The position numbers and the translations under genes are program-made. Below, one piece after another: positions 62,741-64,000 of a stretch of DNA of 64,000 bases. The notes beneath the pieces were generated by a model. It searched no databases, was not told where the DNA came from, and saw only the letters and a list, made by a program, of their open reading frames with translations. The DNA comes from Geodermatophilus obscurus DSM 43160 (lineage in GTDB: Bacteria; Actinomycetota; Actinomycetes; Mycobacteriales; Geodermatophilaceae). The first letter of the stretch is position 1, and each line of letters opens with the position of its first letter. The stretch spans positions 806,001-870,000 of the forward strand of contig NC_013757.1 of NCBI RefSeq assembly GCF_000025345.1, read 5' to 3'.

Positions 62741-64000
62741 ATGGCAGAGAAGTCCCGCCCGTCCACGGGCAGCACCACGGACGGCGGCACCCCCGCCGAC
62801 GTCGCCGTCGGGGCCCGCACCCCGCGGCGCAGCGACGGCCCGCGGGTCAGGCCCAGCAACGGGCTGGACCGCTACTTCGGCATCAGCGCCCGCCGCTCGA
62901 CGACGGTCCGCGAGGTCCGCGGTGGTCTGACCACCTTCTTCACGATGGCCTACATCGTGGTGCTCAACCCGATCATCCTGTCCGGGGCCGACATCACCGG
63001 CGCCTCGCTGCCCTTCCCGGCGGTGGCCGCGGTCACCGCCCTGGTGGCCGGGGTCATGACGATCCTCATGGGCGTCGTGGGCCGGTACCCCTTCGCCGTG
63101 GCGACCGGCCTGGGCATCAACGCGGTCGTCGCCGTCTACGCGGCCACCCAGCTGTCCTGGCCCGAGATCATGGGCCTGGTCGTCCTCGAGGGCCTGCTCA
63201 TCACCGTGCTGGTGCTGACCGGGTTCCGGCGGGCGGTCTTCGAGGCCATCCCGCCGCAGCTGAAGACGGCGATCGCGGTCGGCATCGGCTTCTTCCTCAC
63301 GATCATCGGGCTGGTCGACGCCGGCGTCATCCGGCCGGGCAACCCGCTGATCAGCTTCGGCGTGGGCGGCCAGCTCGCCGGGTGGCCGCTGCTGGTCTTC
63401 GTCGTCGGGCTGCTGCTCACCAGCGTGCTCGTCGTCCGCCGGGTGAAGGGCGCGCTGCTCATCGGCATCGTCGTCTCCACCGTGCTGGCGATCGTCGTCG
63501 AGGCCGTCGCCGGGGTGGGCGGGCGGTTCGACGCCGAGGGCAACGAGGTCAACCCGCGCGGCTGGGCGCTGCAGGTGCCGAGCCTGCCGGACGAGGTCGT
63601 CAGCGCGCCCGACCTCTCGATCGTCGGGGACTTCTCGCTGTTCGGCGGCTTCGAGCGGATCGGCGTCATCGCCGCGCTGCTCATCGTCTTCTCGATCATG
63701 ATCGCCGACTTCTTCGACACCGTGGGCACGGTGACCGCCGTCGGCGCCGAGGGCGACCTGCTCGACGAGAAGCGCAACCTGCCCCGGTCCCAGCCGGTGC
63801 TGCTGGTCGACTCGCTGGCCGCCGCGGCCGGCGGTGCGGCCAGCGTCTCGTCCAACACGACCTACATCGAGAGCGCCTCCGGCGTCGCCGACGGGGCGCG
63901 CACCGGGCTGGCCAGCGTCGCGACCGGCGCCCTGTTCCTCCTGGCGATGTTCTTCACCCCGCTGGTCTCCGTCGTCCCCTCGGAGGCGGCCGCCCCGGCG
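62741..64000 (+). CDS. NCS2-family purine/xanthine-type permease (truncated by window end)
   Basis: The gene opens at the ATG at 62,741 and stays open to the window end (420 codons), so the C-terminus is missing. Motifs of AzgA-type NCS2 permeases: DRYFGISARRSTTVREVRGG, LTTFFTMAYIVVLNPIILSG, GLGINAVVAVYAATQL, IADFFDTVGTVTAVGAEGDL, and SSNTTYIESASGVADGARTG. These match guanine/hypoxanthine or adenine carriers. Which purine is carried cannot be read. Confidence 0.9.
   Translation, partial: MAEKSRPSTGSTTDGGTPADVAVGARTPRRSDGPRVRPSNGLDRYFGISARRSTTVREVRGGLTTFFTMAYIVVLNPIILSGADITGASLPFPAVAAVTALVAGVMTILMGVVGRYPFAVATGLGINAVVAVYAATQLSWPEIMGLVVLEGLLITVLVLTGFRRAVFEAIPPQLKTAIAVGIGFFLTIIGLVDAGVIRPGNPLISFGVGGQLAGWPLLVFVVGLLLTSVLVVRRVKGALLIGIVVSTVLAIVVEAVAGVGGRFDAEGNEVNPRGWALQVPSLPDEVVSAPDLSIVGDFSLFGGFERIGVIAALLIVFSIMIADFFDTVGTVTAVGAEGDLLDEKRNLPRSQPVLLVDSLAAAAGGAASVSSNTTYIESASGVADGARTGLASVATGALFLLAMFFTPLVSVVPSEAAAPA

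Overview
The window is GC-rich, almost wholly coding actinobacterial DNA with many GTG starts and ATGA/GTGA stop-start overlaps. Gene content (DUF3263 next to a LytR_C protein, an XPB-type helicase with a WYL/Helicase_C_3 partner, DUF3027, DUF2530, DUF2771, dodecin, and a groEL with CIRCE operators and no adjacent groES) fits a high-GC soil or rock actinobacterium. I infer a Geodermatophilaceae-like organism (Blastococcus, Geodermatophilus or Modestobacter); no marker gene here proves it.

Region 1 (1 to about 10,880) is a mobile island running off the left edge. It holds a 134-bp palindromic MITE-like element, an IS5-type element with a -1 frameshift signal, remnants of IS1380- and IS5-type transposases, a frameshifted IS701-type element, a frameshifted IS630-type element, a decayed DJ-1/PfpI gene, and an integration module (Cys-rich protein, excisionase, tyrosine recombinase). 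It ends at a tRNA 3'-end fragment (10,852-10,877) that looks like the attachment site. The only intact cargo genes are a lipoprotein whose upstream region was hit by an IS, and a membrane protein.

Region 2 (11-30 kb) is chromosomal: a divergent histidine kinase/response regulator pair, dodecin, DUF5313, a CBS protein, RarD, DUF3263 and LytR_C proteins, then an unusual two-gene unit in which a secreted CocE/S15-like hydrolase is fused through a membrane helix to an ABC ATPase and followed by its permease. A SAM-I riboswitch precedes a zinc-ribbon threonine synthase, followed by cspA, an SDR, groEL with two CIRCE operators, and convergent zwf.

Region 3 (30-49.7 kb) is more accessory: a secreted fibronectin-III protein, DUF72, a repetitive coiled-coil protein, an oxidoreductase, DUF4031, an HD hydrolase coupled to an M20 peptidase, an MHS-type MFS transporter, two large ATPase-LuxR regulators, an SF2 helicase, a VapBC-like toxin-antitoxin pair with a palindromic candidate operator, and two overlapping CPBP protease genes.

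Region 4 (49.8-64 kb) resembles a conserved actinobacterial block (helicase pair, cold-shock protein, DUF2771, MFS, DUF3027, DUF2530) with an acyl-CoA ligase, an exo/endonuclease-phosphatase, a nucleotidyltransferase, two DUF202 genes and a truncated NCS2 purine permease.

Seven copies of a GC-rich palindromic repeat sit just behind stop codons or in short gaps between 14 and 59.4 kb. I saw none in the island, which supports a foreign origin for the island.
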